NCBI GenBank assembly: GCA_016208585.1
Contig: JACQXR010000089.1
Span: forward strand, 1-49,264
Origin: a candidate division TA06 bacterium
GTDB taxonomy: Bacteria > Edwardsbacteria > AC1 > EtOH8
Direction of reading: 5' to 3'
DNA: 49,264 nucleotides
Positions 42,006 through 49,264 of this stretch are shown here, in pieces. Position numbers and translations under genes: made by a program. Numbering within the stretch: the stretch's first letter is position 1; the number at the start of each line of letters is the position of its first letter. The notes below the pieces were generated by a model that saw only the letters and a list, made by a program, of their open reading frames with translations, did no database searches and had not been told where the DNA came from.

Positions 42006-42568
42006 GCCGATTTTACCTCCTCTGCCGCCCGCTTCATGGATTGGATGTTCCCCTCGATTACCTCCGGCCGGTGGGCGAATTTCTTGGCCAGCTTCTTCTC
42101 GGTGTCCTCCATCATGCTCGTGAAATCCAGAATCCCGGTGATCTTCACCAGGGCCGCCAGCATCGGGGTATTGGGGATCTTCTTGCCGATGGTCTCCTCG
42201 GATATCTTGGATGCGTCCACCGTGAATATCCTGCCGTCAAACTTGACGGACTTCTTGATCTCCACCGCATCCAGCCCGGTGTTGATGATTAACGTGCCAT
42301 CCCTTCCCAGTCCGGCGATGACATTGACCGAAGCCATTAAAGTAGGATCCAGCACCACCACCACGCTGGGAGATTTCACCGGGCAATGCATCAGGATGGG
42401 TTTTTCGTCGATGCGGTTGAACGATTGCACCGGGGCGCCCATCCGTTCCGGTCCATACTCGGGAAAGGCCTGCACATACTTGCCGGCCGACAATGCGGCG
42501 TCGGCCAGTAGCAAAGCCGCGGTCTTGGCTCCCTGACCGCCCCGCCCGTGCCATCTGATCTCAATCAT
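42002..42568 (-). CDS. porC: Pyruvate:ferredoxin oxidoreductase, gamma subunit
   Basis: From the ATG at 42568 the protein has 188 residues, beginning MIEIRWHGRGGQGAKTA with the GRGGQG loop at 8-13. FPEYGPERMGAPVQSFNRI follows. This is the gamma subunit (PorC/PorG). It is the first gene of the operon, with AGGAG about 12 bases upstream of the ATG and a sigma70-type promoter at 42647-42675. A longer open frame upstream (to 42658) would place the start against the -10 element, which argues against it. Confidence 0.93.
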   Translation of the reverse strand: MIEIRWHGRGGQGAKTAALLLADAALSAGKYVQAFPEYGPERMGAPVQSFNRIDEKPILMHCPVKSPSVVVVLDPTLMASVNVIAGLGRDGTLIINTGLDAVEIKKSVKFDGRIFTVDASKISEETIGKKIPNTPMLAALVKITGILDFTSMMEDTEKKLAKKFAHRPEVIEGNIQSMKRAAEEVKSA

Positions 42569-42646
42569 TTTATATTGATAACTCCTATAAATTGCAGAGG
42601 GATAAAACAATGCCCCCAATATAAAAAAAAGCCAAAGTAAATAATT

Positions 42647-42675
42647 AGTATAGCTCAAAATAGGGTAAAAGTCAA
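42647..42675 (-). promoter_or_regulatory. Sigma70-type promoter of the por operon
   Basis: On the minus strand TTGACT (42670-42675) and TATACT (42647-42652) are separated by 17 bases, a near-consensus arrangement. Transcription would start near 42640, giving a 5' leader of roughly 70 bases before porC. Confidence 0.75.
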
Positions 42676-42794
42676 ATACTTTTTACGCAGGGCTTTTTAA
42701 CAGGGCCAGTGGGAATGACTTTAAATGATTATAGAGGTTCTTAAATAAAGCCGTCAAGAGATATTGTTTTAATATTCTCTGTTGACATCCTATT

Positions 42795-42959
42795 GTTTCA
42801 ATCCACGCGCCCGCGCGGGGCGCGACGTGGGTTACGTGGCTGGCGCAGCACCCGGATGCCGTTTCAATCCACGCGCCCGCGCGGGGCGCGACGTTATTGT
42901 CGCTGACCGAGAGCCATCGGGATTTTCGTTTCAATCCACGCGCCCGCGCGGGGCGCGAC
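42795..42959 (-). CRISPR. Type I-C CRISPR array, three repeats and two spacers
   Basis: Three identical 32-bp repeats lie at 42795-42826, 42861-42892 and 42928-42959, with spacers of 34 and 35 bases. On the minus strand each repeat starts GTCGCGCCCCGCGCGGGCGC and ends GTGGATTGAAAC, the classical I-C form. The CGCGCC/GGCGCG arms form the crRNA stem. The cas genes are upstream on the minus strand, so the leader is at 42960-43143 and the newest repeat is at 42928-42959. Confidence 0.97.
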
Positions 42960-43143
42960 TCTTTACATCCAACTTAATATATCAAAAACAAAAATCCGCT
43001 ATTCTTTGCGAACCCTTTAAAATCTATCCCATAAATACTTCTGTTGTCAAAGAACATTTTACTAACATATTTATTCAAATCAGTTTAAACGTCCTGCGAA
43101 CGCTACACGTAAACTATGTGAACTTAGGGTTCGCAATGACATC
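42960..43143 (-). promoter_or_regulatory. CRISPR leader with crRNA promoter and an 11-bp inverted repeat
   Basis: The AT-rich gap between cas2 and the array carries TTGACA (43045-43050) and TAGATT (43021-43026) with an 18-base spacer on the minus strand. TTGCGAACCCT (43006-43016) and AGGGTTCGCAA (43126-43136) are perfect inverted copies about 110 bases apart. Confidence 0.7.
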
Positions 43144-43434
43144 TTAGACAATCAACGGCCCCTCCTGGTCAACACCTGCTTTTGCTCCAACATGCTCCAC
43201 GCGATGCTTCCAGTTTGCACCAAGATAATAAAATCTCAGACTGTCTTTTCCAGTATCGATCTCAGAAATCAGACGGTCTTTCAGCATGGTCCACTGAGCA
43301 GGGTCAACGATGCATTCAAACACAGAATACTGCACCCTCTGACCGTAATCCTGACATGCCTTCGCCACCCTGCGCAGGCGCCGTTGTCCGGCATTATTGT
43401 CTGTAGTCACGTCATAAGTGATTAGTACAAACAT
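43144..43434 (-). CDS. cas2: CRISPR-associated protein Cas2 (type I-C)
   Basis: The 96-residue protein starts MFVLITYDVTTDN, with the Cas2 catalytic-position Asp at residue 8. VQYSVFECIVDPAQW and LRFYYLG follow. It forms the centre of the Cas1-Cas2 spacer integrase. It begins nine bases after cas1, with AGGAAA next to the ATG, and is the last gene before the leader. Confidence 0.95.
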   Translation of the reverse strand: MFVLITYDVTTDNNAGQRRLRRVAKACQDYGQRVQYSVFECIVDPAQWTMLKDRLISEIDTGKDSLRFYYLGANWKHRVEHVGAKAGVDQEGPLIV

Positions 43435-43443
43435 TTTCCTCCT

Positions 43444-44475
43444 TTACTTCCATATAAACGGCGGATATGCATCCATATCGCCGCGCAGATACCGCGCCAT
43501 AAGCAACGCCTGCGTATGAAACAGCAATCCAATTGTGACCTTCTCTTTCAGGAACGGATGCATTATCTCATCCTGCTTACGGGTCTGGTATGTGACCAGC
43601 ACAGTCTTTCTCGTATCGTCATCCATCATCACAGCCCCCGACTCTTTCCTCTCAAATCCCTTTCCCTGCACCTGACAAAGATTTATCAATGAAAGAGTGA
43701 GGCGGTCTGCAAGGAACGGCCTGAATTCTTCCATCATATCCAGGGCAAGCCCGTACCTGCCCGGACGGTCCCTGTGAAGAAAACCAACCGCAGGGTCAAG
43801 CCCCACGGTTTCAAGCGCTGAACGCATATCGTGCATTACTATTGTATACAAAAAAGACAGCAGGCAATTTACATTGTCCAATGGCGGACGACGATTGCGT
43901 TCATAAAATCTGAAATCCTCTTTCTGTGCAGTAATCAAATGATCAAATACGCCGAAATACGTATTAGCCGACTCGCCTTCTATCCCGCGCAGGACTTCCA
44001 AATCTGACTCAGTCTGCAAACTTCTCATTGCGCTGTTGAATTTATTGACCGCCCTTGTGATTTCTCCGGCGTCAACCTTCTCAGGATGATCACGCAGCAC
44101 ACGTGAAAGCACGGTACGGCAGTTGGCGATCTTTCCGGTCAGTACTGCTTTGGCAATTTCTACAGATGCATTGCAATCGTCGGCGCGACGGTACTGCTCA
44201 CGTCTCAGAAGGACATTGCCGGACACAGGCCCTTGGACTTTTGCGAGGAATCTGCCGTTCTCTGTCATGAAGCTTATTGCTACACCGCTCTCAGCACAAA
44301 AGCCCATCAGGAACGGACTGCACGATACTTGTCCAAAGCAGACAATCCCGCCGAGCGTATGAATTGGAACACGAAGACGGATGTCGTCCTCAACCTTTAC
44401 AACAACCGTTTCACCTTCTTTGAAAAGATATGACCCCTGTGTTGTGATAAATAATGTGTTGAGATGTTTTTTCAT
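43444..44475 (-). CDS. cas1: CRISPR-associated endonuclease/integrase Cas1 (type I-C)
   Basis: The 343-residue protein starts MKKHLNTLFITTQGSYLF and has the helical catalytic domain with EGESANTYFGVFDHL (first acidic metal ligand) and VGLDPAVGFLHRDRPGRYGLALDMMEEFRPFLAD (His and Asp ligands). This is the normal I-C layout and length. Its ATG overlaps the TGA of the RhuM-like gene (ATGA at 44472-44475), so translation is coupled to a non-cas gene. Confidence 0.95.
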   Translation of the reverse strand: MKKHLNTLFITTQGSYLFKEGETVVVKVEDDIRLRVPIHTLGGIVCFGQVSCSPFLMGFCAESGVAISFMTENGRFLAKVQGPVSGNVLLRREQYRRADDCNASVEIAKAVLTGKIANCRTVLSRVLRDHPEKVDAGEITRAVNKFNSAMRSLQTESDLEVLRGIEGESANTYFGVFDHLITAQKEDFRFYERNRRPPLDNVNCLLSFLYTIVMHDMRSALETVGLDPAVGFLHRDRPGRYGLALDMMEEFRPFLADRLTLSLINLCQVQGKGFERKESGAVMMDDDTRKTVLVTYQTRKQDEIMHPFLKEKVTIGLLFHTQALLMARYLRGDMDAYPPFIWK

Positions 44476-45524
44476 TTCTTCCCTGGCCCACGCTTACCTG
44501 ATTTTTCTATCCGCTTTGTTTTCTCTATCGCTTCAAGAAATTGACGCTCCACTTGCGAAGGTTCATTCAGCCGATCTGTCCGGTACTGCTCATATTCAGC
44601 GTGTGCCCTTTGCAGCGCCTCATCATGTGTGATCTTCCCCGCATGGCTCAAAATATCCCTGCCTGTCAGCTTTAGAAAATCGTCCAGCTTCGCAATCCAA
44701 TCACGCATATACATAGGCTTGCGGTTCAGGGCCTGAAGCTCGGCGAAGTCGAGATACATGGTGACGATGCGGTTTAACACATCCAACTCTTGCTCGTTCA
44801 GATAATTCTTGGCGATTTCGGTGTCAGTCTTTCGAGGCTTGTCGCCTGTCCACGTAGTCATACCCATGTTAGGTTTGCCGGCATCAGCCCTCTTGTAGAT
44901 AATCTCTGCGGCAGTGTGGCCATGGGCGGCCCAATGCATCTTGTTCTGAATAACAGCGAAGAACTGCTGAGAAAGGTCATTACTCGGGTCATAGTCTATG
45001 CTGGTAGCATAAATATCCAATACCTTGCGCCAGAACATCTTTTCAGAAGACCGTATGTCCCGGATGCGGGCGAGCAGTTCATCAAAATAATTGCCGCCTT
45101 CAGCCTGCTTCAGCCGCTCATCGTCCAGCGTGAATCCCTTTATAATATACTCTCGCAGCCGTTGGGTGGCCCATATGCGGAACTGTGTGGCAACATGAGA
45201 CTTGATCCTGTACCCCACGGAAATAATAGCATCTAAGCTATAAAACCGTTGCTGTCTCTCTACCTGTCTGCCGCCCTCAATTTGAACTTGTAGATAATCC
45301 TTACAAGTTGCCTCTTCATCCAATAAAAAAAAAAAAAAAATCTTCTTAAGATGTATAGTAATGTTTTGAGGTGTTGTCTGAAATAACTCAGCCATAAGCT
45401 TCTGAGTAAGCCATACCGTTTCATCCTGCAGCCGGACTTCAAGCCTGGTTTTGCCGTCCTCTGTCTGATAGAGAATCAACTCACTTTGAATTGGAATTTT
45501 ATCTTTCTTTTTCTTCATGGGCAT
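44472..45524 (-). CDS. RhuM-family protein inserted between cas4 and cas1
   Basis: The 350-residue protein matches the RhuM (virulence-associated) family: QDETVWLTQKLMAELFQTTPQNIT (DNA-binding-like N-terminus), FYSLDAIISVGYRIKS and FRIWATQRLREYIIKGF. The C-terminal part includes FFAVIQNKMHWAAHGHTAAEII. Where relatives have a polar KEGEL-like segment after KIF, this sequence has FFFLL encoded by a 16-base homopolymer (45325-45340). The frame survives. ATG codons at 45524 and 45518 are both possible. RhuM is not a cas gene; its role here is unknown. Confidence 0.85.
   Translation of the reverse strand: MPMKKKKDKIPIQSELILYQTEDGKTRLEVRLQDETVWLTQKLMAELFQTTPQNITIHLKKIFFFFLLDEEATCKDYLQVQIEGGRQVERQQRFYSLDAIISVGYRIKSHVATQFRIWATQRLREYIIKGFTLDDERLKQAEGGNYFDELLARIRDIRSSEKMFWRKVLDIYATSIDYDPSNDLSQQFFAVIQNKMHWAAHGHTAAEIIYKRADAGKPNMGMTTWTGDKPRKTDTEIAKNYLNEQELDVLNRIVTMYLDFAELQALNRKPMYMRDWIAKLDDFLKLTGRDILSHAGKITHDEALQRAHAEYEQYRTDRLNEPSQVERQFLEAIEKTKRIEKSGKRGPGKK
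45325..45340. repeat. 16-base A/T homopolymer inside the RhuM gene
   Basis: Plus-strand A16 (T16 in the coding strand) encodes Phe-Phe-Phe-Phe-Leu in a position where the family is usually polar. Such a run can slip in replication or transcription, or may be an assembly error. Confidence 0.95.
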
Positions 45525-45529
45525 GTCCT

Positions 45530-46165
45530 TTATTCCTCCTCCGTTGCCGTAAGTAAATAATTGCGCACCGATCTTGCCTTACTGCATGTTTTTGGCAGGC
45601 ATAGTTCCACCAACGAACACTTTTTGCACTTTGCCGAATATTCTGCCCTTGGTGTAATGCCCGATTCGATAAGCTCATGAACCTTTCTCGCTGTTTCTTC
45701 TGTCTCGATTCTTAAAACGTTATCGAAAGTCACATCCTCCCTGCGCCGGGTCTGTCCGTAAAAAAGAGCCCCCTTATTGATTTCGACATTGAGCATTTCT
45801 TCAAGGCAAATCGCCTGGGCGCAAAGCTGAACTTTATCGCTATCGTCAATCTTTGGTTTCCCGCGTTTGTATTCCACAGGAAAAGGCTGCCACGTCCCGT
45901 TATTCTTTTTGTGGAACTCGACAACGTCCGCCTTGCCGCTCAATCCAAGTCTCAATGACCGCAGCGGGACACCGTATTCAATACGAATCTTGCCTCTTGA
46001 TTCCCGGTTTGCGGTGTCGACCTTGTCGTGCATGATCCTGCCTTCGGCAGTAAAAAGGTTTTCGCTCCAGACCTGTTCGATATGGATTAGGGCGCACTGC
46101 CGGGAGCAGAACACAAGGTGCTGCAAAGCTGAAAGCTGAATGAGTTCATCTTCGGAATAATTCAA
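45530..46165 (-). CDS. cas4: CRISPR-associated exonuclease Cas4 (type I-C)
   Basis: The 211-residue protein is a RecB-like nuclease. The N-terminal LQHLVFCSRQCALIHIE carries the first Cys of the Fe-S site, GKADVVEFH and PFPVEYKRGKPK supply the Asp and Glu-x-Lys, and CKKCSLVELC the remaining cysteines. It processes prespacers with Cas1-Cas2. The start is a TTG at 46165, just after the TAG of the four-helix gene, with AAGG upstream. No in-frame ATG is close. Confidence 0.9.
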   Translation of the reverse strand: MNYSEDELIQLSALQHLVFCSRQCALIHIEQVWSENLFTAEGRIMHDKVDTANRESRGKIRIEYGVPLRSLRLGLSGKADVVEFHKKNNGTWQPFPVEYKRGKPKIDDSDKVQLCAQAICLEEMLNVEINKGALFYGQTRRREDVTFDNVLRIETEETARKVHELIESGITPRAEYSAKCKKCSLVELCLPKTCSKARSVRNYLLTATEEE

Positions 46166-46167
46166 GT

Positions 46168-46746
46168 CTACCTTCTCCCATTGCGCATTTGTGATCGCGC
46201 ATTATAGAGCCTCTCAGTGAATCCGCCCTCTGTCAAAAATTGCTGTTCGAGCTTTTTAAGCTGCCGCCCAAGAAGATAGCTGGCCTGGTTGGTCAGGCAA
46301 ATCATTGTGTTGGCTGCAACCTCAGGTGAAGCTGTCTTTAAAGAATAAGGGTCTGACCTGTCAGGCATGTCTGGCCTGTCGGACTGAAAATGTTTTCTCA
46401 CAGCAAGAGCTTCTGGTGAATCTTTGGCCCAGATGCGCAAGCCCCTTTGCCGGAGAAAAGCCTGGAAGTCCAGTAGCAACTCTTCCAGACTCGCTCGGGC
46501 AACGCTGGTCAGCTTGAGCTCTGTCTTCTTCGAGGTTGCGGAAGCCATGCTTCCTTCTGCGATGTTCTGCACACCGCTCCGCGCTGCCTGCACCATCTGA
46601 TCATGAGTGCGCGATCTCTTGTCGATAAAACGGTCGCAAAATACCACGGTGTAGTCATAGACAAGCTCAGCAGTCTGATAGGACCTCAGATTGCGGTAGC
46701 CGCCGTGAGGCGGGATGAGTTGTGGTGGTTGTATCTTTTCAGTCAT
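46168..46746 (-). CDS. Four-helix-bundle (S23-type) protein inserted between cas7 and cas4
   Basis: The 192-residue protein has the four-helix-bundle pattern SYQTAELVYDYTVVFCDRFI, HDQMVQAARSGVQNIAEGS and SLEELLLDFQAFLRQRGL. A suffix region with NTMICLTNQASYLLGRQLKKLEQQFL matches the 'four helix bundle suffix domain' group. Related short proteins occur in 23S rRNA insertions and beside many unrelated genes. Its ATG directly follows the cas7 TGA (TGAATG). A link to CRISPR function is not established. Confidence 0.8.
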   Translation of the reverse strand: MTEKIQPPQLIPPHGGYRNLRSYQTAELVYDYTVVFCDRFIDKRSRTHDQMVQAARSGVQNIAEGSMASATSKKTELKLTSVARASLEELLLDFQAFLRQRGLRIWAKDSPEALAVRKHFQSDRPDMPDRSDPYSLKTASPEVAANTMICLTNQASYLLGRQLKKLEQQFLTEGGFTERLYNARSQMRNGRR

Positions 46747-47787
46747 TCAGAATTTCTCCTCTAAAGTGACACCCTTCGGAACATTTGTATTATCTATTGA
46801 CACAGTATAGTCTGAGAATGCCCGTGCGGGGTCGTTGTTGCCGTTTACTCTTGTCACGCTCACAAGGTCAAAGAGCTTATGCGCCGGTGCACTGCCAAGT
46901 TCACTTTCGTGCTTAAAAACTATCAATTTCCTGGCTGCCATTTCGCCACGGGCAGCAGACCGGTCGTGATCAAACATGTTTTGCAGAGCATTCCAGAACA
47001 GATTCAAATCCTCTTCAGAGAATCCAGTCTGTTTAGCAAAAGGAGCGGAAATAAACCCATGGACACGATACAGGCCGTAGGGGACAATTGCCTTCCTTGC
47101 TCCAAGTCCCTTATCATCTGGTTTATCAACTGTAACTGCTGCTGTCCTGAACATAGCTATATCCAAGCCGACAATTGGGTCGATACTTCTTGCAAAACCA
47201 AGCTGAACAGGGCCTCGAACCTGTCCACATGTTTTATCACCTGTGGACATTACTGCTCCAAAAGTTCGTACATCAAAGAAATTCTTACACATCCATTTTT
47301 TTGCTACCATCTCCTTGCTATCAACAAACAACTCTTTAAGCTTGGCCATGGACGCATCAGAAATATCTTTTAATTTAACAACTGCTTTTTTGGCTTTGTC
47401 TATATCACCACTAAGTTTGAGATAAATACCCTCATTTTCAAAACCAACTCCTTCAGGATAGCCCTGATAGTTAGCCAGTTCATCCAGTAAATCAGACGGC
47501 ACATGGACAAACAATTTTTCATCAGTCAAAGCCGTATGAGCCCGTCTATGATGCTCCGAAAGAAATGCGCCTTCACGGACATGTATTTCGTAAGGAGAAT
47601 CATTTTTCTTTACCAAGTCCACGTAATTTCTAATCTTGCGCTTCAAGCAGACATCCGTTGTGATACCGTGTCCCGTCTCTGGGTCGATGCGTGGCATATT
47701 CCCTCCATCAGGATCACCATTCGGGTTGCCATTTTTCACATCAAACAACAAAATGAATTCATAACGGTTTTTTATTGTCTTATTCAT
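46747..47787 (-). CDS. cas7: CRISPR Cascade backbone protein Cas7 (Csd2, type I-C)
   Basis: The 346-residue protein starts with RYEFILLFDVKNGNPNGDPDGGNMPRID, the characteristic Csd2 N-terminus. VCLKRKIRNYVDLVK and DVRTFGAVMSTGDKTCGQVRGPVQLGFARSIDPI follow. It polymerises along the crRNA in the I-C effector complex. It has a strong GGAGGAG just upstream of the ATG and is separated from the cas8c stop only by the A-run. Confidence 0.96.
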   Translation of the reverse strand: MNKTIKNRYEFILLFDVKNGNPNGDPDGGNMPRIDPETGHGITTDVCLKRKIRNYVDLVKKNDSPYEIHVREGAFLSEHHRRAHTALTDEKLFVHVPSDLLDELANYQGYPEGVGFENEGIYLKLSGDIDKAKKAVVKLKDISDASMAKLKELFVDSKEMVAKKWMCKNFFDVRTFGAVMSTGDKTCGQVRGPVQLGFARSIDPIVGLDIAMFRTAAVTVDKPDDKGLGARKAIVPYGLYRVHGFISAPFAKQTGFSEEDLNLFWNALQNMFDHDRSAARGEMAARKLIVFKHESELGSAPAHKLFDLVSVTRVNGNNDPARAFSDYTVSIDNTNVPKGVTLEEKF

Positions 47788-47802
47788 TTTCTCCTCCTTT
47801 AA

Positions 47803-47819
47803 TTTTTTTTTTTTTTTTT
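47803..47819. repeat. 17-base homopolymer between cas8c and cas7
   Basis: Plus-strand T17 (A17 on the coding strand) lies from within the cas8c stop codon to just before the cas7 ribosome-binding site. It is the longest homopolymer I noticed in the window and coincides with the early end of cas8c. Confidence 0.95.
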
Positions 47820-47964
47820 AATTTACCGGAGCTGATGCCGCGCTAAAAAAGCGATCTTTAATCGTTGCTTTAACTTTGATCGCATCTGTCTGTGCCTTTT
47901 CTAATACAGCGAACAGCCTTCCCAGCAGATATGAAACATCCTTTCTTTCTGTGTCTAAAGACAT
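47818..47964 (-). CDS. Internal Cas11c-like small subunit start within cas8c (truncated)
   Basis: In frame inside cas8c, an ATG at 47964 is preceded by a perfect AAGGAGG five bases upstream. It opens MSLDTERKDVSYLLGRLFAVL, the sequence style of Cas11c, which type I-C systems translate from within cas8c. Only 48 residues remain before the stop, whereas Cas11c is normally about 120. It therefore may not function. Confidence 0.6.
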   Translation of the reverse strand: MSLDTERKDVSYLLGRLFAVLEKAQTDAIKVKATIKDRFFSAASAPVN

Positions 47965-49264
47965 TGGAACCTCCTTTTTGTAGTTTCGTTGTAAGACCGC
48001 TTTTAATATTGATGCTCTAAGGTAGTTGACTCGGCCATCAGCCCTGATTCGTCCTACTACTCCCTGATAAAGACTCTGCGGGTAATGAGCACCGGTGAGG
48101 ATTGAGCGAGTCAAAGCTCCGCCCAATACCGGGGAAATATCCTTGGTCTCTCGGGCGGTTTCCTTGAGCAGATGCCAGACTCCGGGAAACGGAATATCCT
48201 TATCGGAATGATCCATTTCCAGATTGCTGAAATGATCCCGTAACCGGCCCATCAGCTCACTTACAGAACAGACATGCCAAAACCGCAAGGCCAGCCGCGC
48301 CTTGTTGAGAGAAAGTCCAAGAATATAAAACTTAAGATTCTTGTCAGCTTCGAGTTCGTGGGGTAACGATCCCTGGCGCACGGCTTCCAGAAACTTTTGG
48401 ACTGGAATCGCAGCAGCCTGGTCTTCAATGGACGGGTTCATTACCTGTCCGAAAAAAGTCTCAATCGGCGAAGCACGCTCCGCCCAGAAAACGGTGGTTG
48501 CATCACCTATCCGAATCCGTTGAGTTCTGCTGCGCAACAAATATTTGAGCGCCGTAGAACTTTTAAATTCTGCCTCGACTGAGATGGGGGCATTCTCTCC
48601 TTTCTTTTTCCCATAGGACTCATAAGCCACTTCATTGAATGAGACCAACGATGCTCCGGAACCGAACTTGAACTGTGCGTACTGCGGCTGAAGATTGTGA
48701 ATTTCACCATCGAGAAAACTGACCCCGAGTGAGAACTCTTCCTTTGCTATAAAATCAGACCAGAGCTTTGTTACCTCCGGGCGTTCATGGAGAAATCTGG
48801 AATCACCCTGCAATCGAAAGGCGACCCATTTCCCGTGAATTCCGCATATCTCTTTCCAGTCTCTCAAGTCAGCGGAAGTCTCCGGATTCCAATTAGAGAG
48901 GAAAGACTTTACCGCAACAACACCCTCATCACGAGATTCACCACAGACCTCATCAATTCGTTTCTTGAAAGAGTCATGATACACATCTTTTTTTAAATTA
49001 CCCGACATCCCGAAAATGTAGTCTGCCTTATCCACCATAAAGTTCGGAGTGGTAGCGGCATTGCCGGATCGAACATCTACCTGATTGGAAAAGGGAGCCA
49101 TTGATTCCCGGAAATCATAGGTGTTTGCCTTTATTTTAGTCCGTAGGTCTTCGGGCTGTTCGACAAGATTACCTGCTTTGTCAATGGTGATAACAAACCC
49201 GATATCCTCAACACTAAAGCCATAAGGCGGCACTTTTCCCCTGAGACGGTCGTACAAGGAAACC
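47818..49264 (-). CDS. cas8c: CRISPR Cascade large subunit Cas8c (Csd1), N-terminus off-window and C-terminus short
   Basis: The frame is open to the window edge (VSLYDRLRGKVPPYGFSVEDIGFVI at the start) and holds Csd1 blocks such as NFMVDKADYIFGM and TVFWAERASP. About 482 residues are visible and few are missing at the N-terminus. Csd1 proteins I know are about 580-600 residues. The end reads ATIKDRFFSAASAPVN then stop, where relatives continue from AASATP for about 90-100 residues. The early stop coincides with a 17-base A-run. The 3' part also encodes an internal Cas11c start at 47964. Confidence 0.9.
   Translation of the reverse strand, partial: VSLYDRLRGKVPPYGFSVEDIGFVITIDKAGNLVEQPEDLRTKIKANTYDFRESMAPFSNQVDVRSGNAATTPNFMVDKADYIFGMSGNLKKDVYHDSFKKRIDEVCGESRDEGVVAVKSFLSNWNPETSADLRDWKEICGIHGKWVAFRLQGDSRFLHERPEVTKLWSDFIAKEEFSLGVSFLDGEIHNLQPQYAQFKFGSGASLVSFNEVAYESYGKKKGENAPISVEAEFKSSTALKYLLRSRTQRIRIGDATTVFWAERASPIETFFGQVMNPSIEDQAAAIPVQKFLEAVRQGSLPHELEADKNLKFYILGLSLNKARLALRFWHVCSVSELMGRLRDHFSNLEMDHSDKDIPFPGVWHLLKETARETKDISPVLGGALTRSILTGAHYPQSLYQGVVGRIRADGRVNYLRASILKAVLQRNYKKEVPMSLDTERKDVSYLLGRLFAVLEKAQTDAIKVKATIKDRFFSAASAPVN

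Noticed and set aside
42569-42794. Further degenerate CRISPR repeats beyond the last full repeat
   Set aside because: No segment matches the 32-bp repeat beyond the three full copies; ATTGTTTTAATATTCTC is only weakly similar.
1-49264. tRNA, rRNA and known riboswitches
   Set aside because: No cloverleaf-like segment with conserved T-loop bases, no rRNA core sequence and no recognised riboswitch core were found by eye; a covariance-model search could still find one.

Overview
The window is a dense bacterial chromosome segment in which essentially every convincing gene reads on the minus strand, so operons run from high to low coordinates. Gene content suggests an anaerobic, rod-shaped, double-membrane bacterium of an uncultured candidate phylum (Edwardsbacteria/TA06/WOR-3-like or another FCB-side lineage). 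The reasons are two multi-subunit 2-oxoacid:ferredoxin oxidoreductases, acetate kinase, mreBCD-mrdA-rodA, MglA/MglB polarity proteins, a predicted outer-membrane barrel and CsgG-like secreted domains. The phylum is my inference; no rRNA or tRNA gene was found to test it.

Region by region. 1-605: a HAMP-type membrane protein whose frame runs into a type IV prepilin motif at the window edge. 0.8-13.6 kb: glycosyltransferase, AmrS-like radical SAM enzyme, DUF177 protein, acetate kinase, NDP kinase, the korDABC set, a ferredoxin/flavoprotein/2Fe-2S trio, prmC and prfA. 13.7-31.8 kb: JAMM protein, decayed toxin-antitoxin pair, lgt, rodA, mrdA, a glycosyltransferase, mreDCB, an ABC-2 permease, two secreted proteins sharing a CsgG-like N-terminal half, a Xer recombinase, a 920-residue coiled-coil protein and two proteins of unknown function. 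32.3-34.4 kb: an AT-rich SacI-type restriction-modification pair beside a transposase remnant. 35-42.7 kb: a cellulose-synthase-like glycosyltransferase, mglA, mglB and the por operon, interrupted by accessory genes. 42.8-49.3 kb: a type I-C CRISPR-Cas locus with a three-repeat array; cas3 and cas5 would lie beyond the window.

How it fits together: Kor and Por oxidise 2-oxoacids to acyl-CoA and reduced ferredoxin, acetate kinase can recover ATP from acetyl phosphate, and the ferredoxin/flavoprotein trio is probably another electron-transfer unit. The mre/rod genes build the lateral wall and MglAB set cell polarity.

The most unusual pattern is the way accessory genes sit inside metabolic and cas operons. 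A nucleotidyltransferase toxin-antitoxin-like pair lies between flanking direct repeats of about 135 bp made from host-operon sequence. In the start of the ferredoxin gene the two copies differ only at silent positions. A retropepsin-like gene and a nuclease-like gene interrupt porA-porB and are separated by a diverged second copy of the porA 3' end. A RhuM gene and a four-helix-bundle gene interrupt the cas operon. The cas operon also has an apparently truncated cas8c with a well-formed internal Cas11c start, and two 16-17 nt homopolymer runs. A second theme is intergenic tandem arrays with a 21-bp period at three loci.
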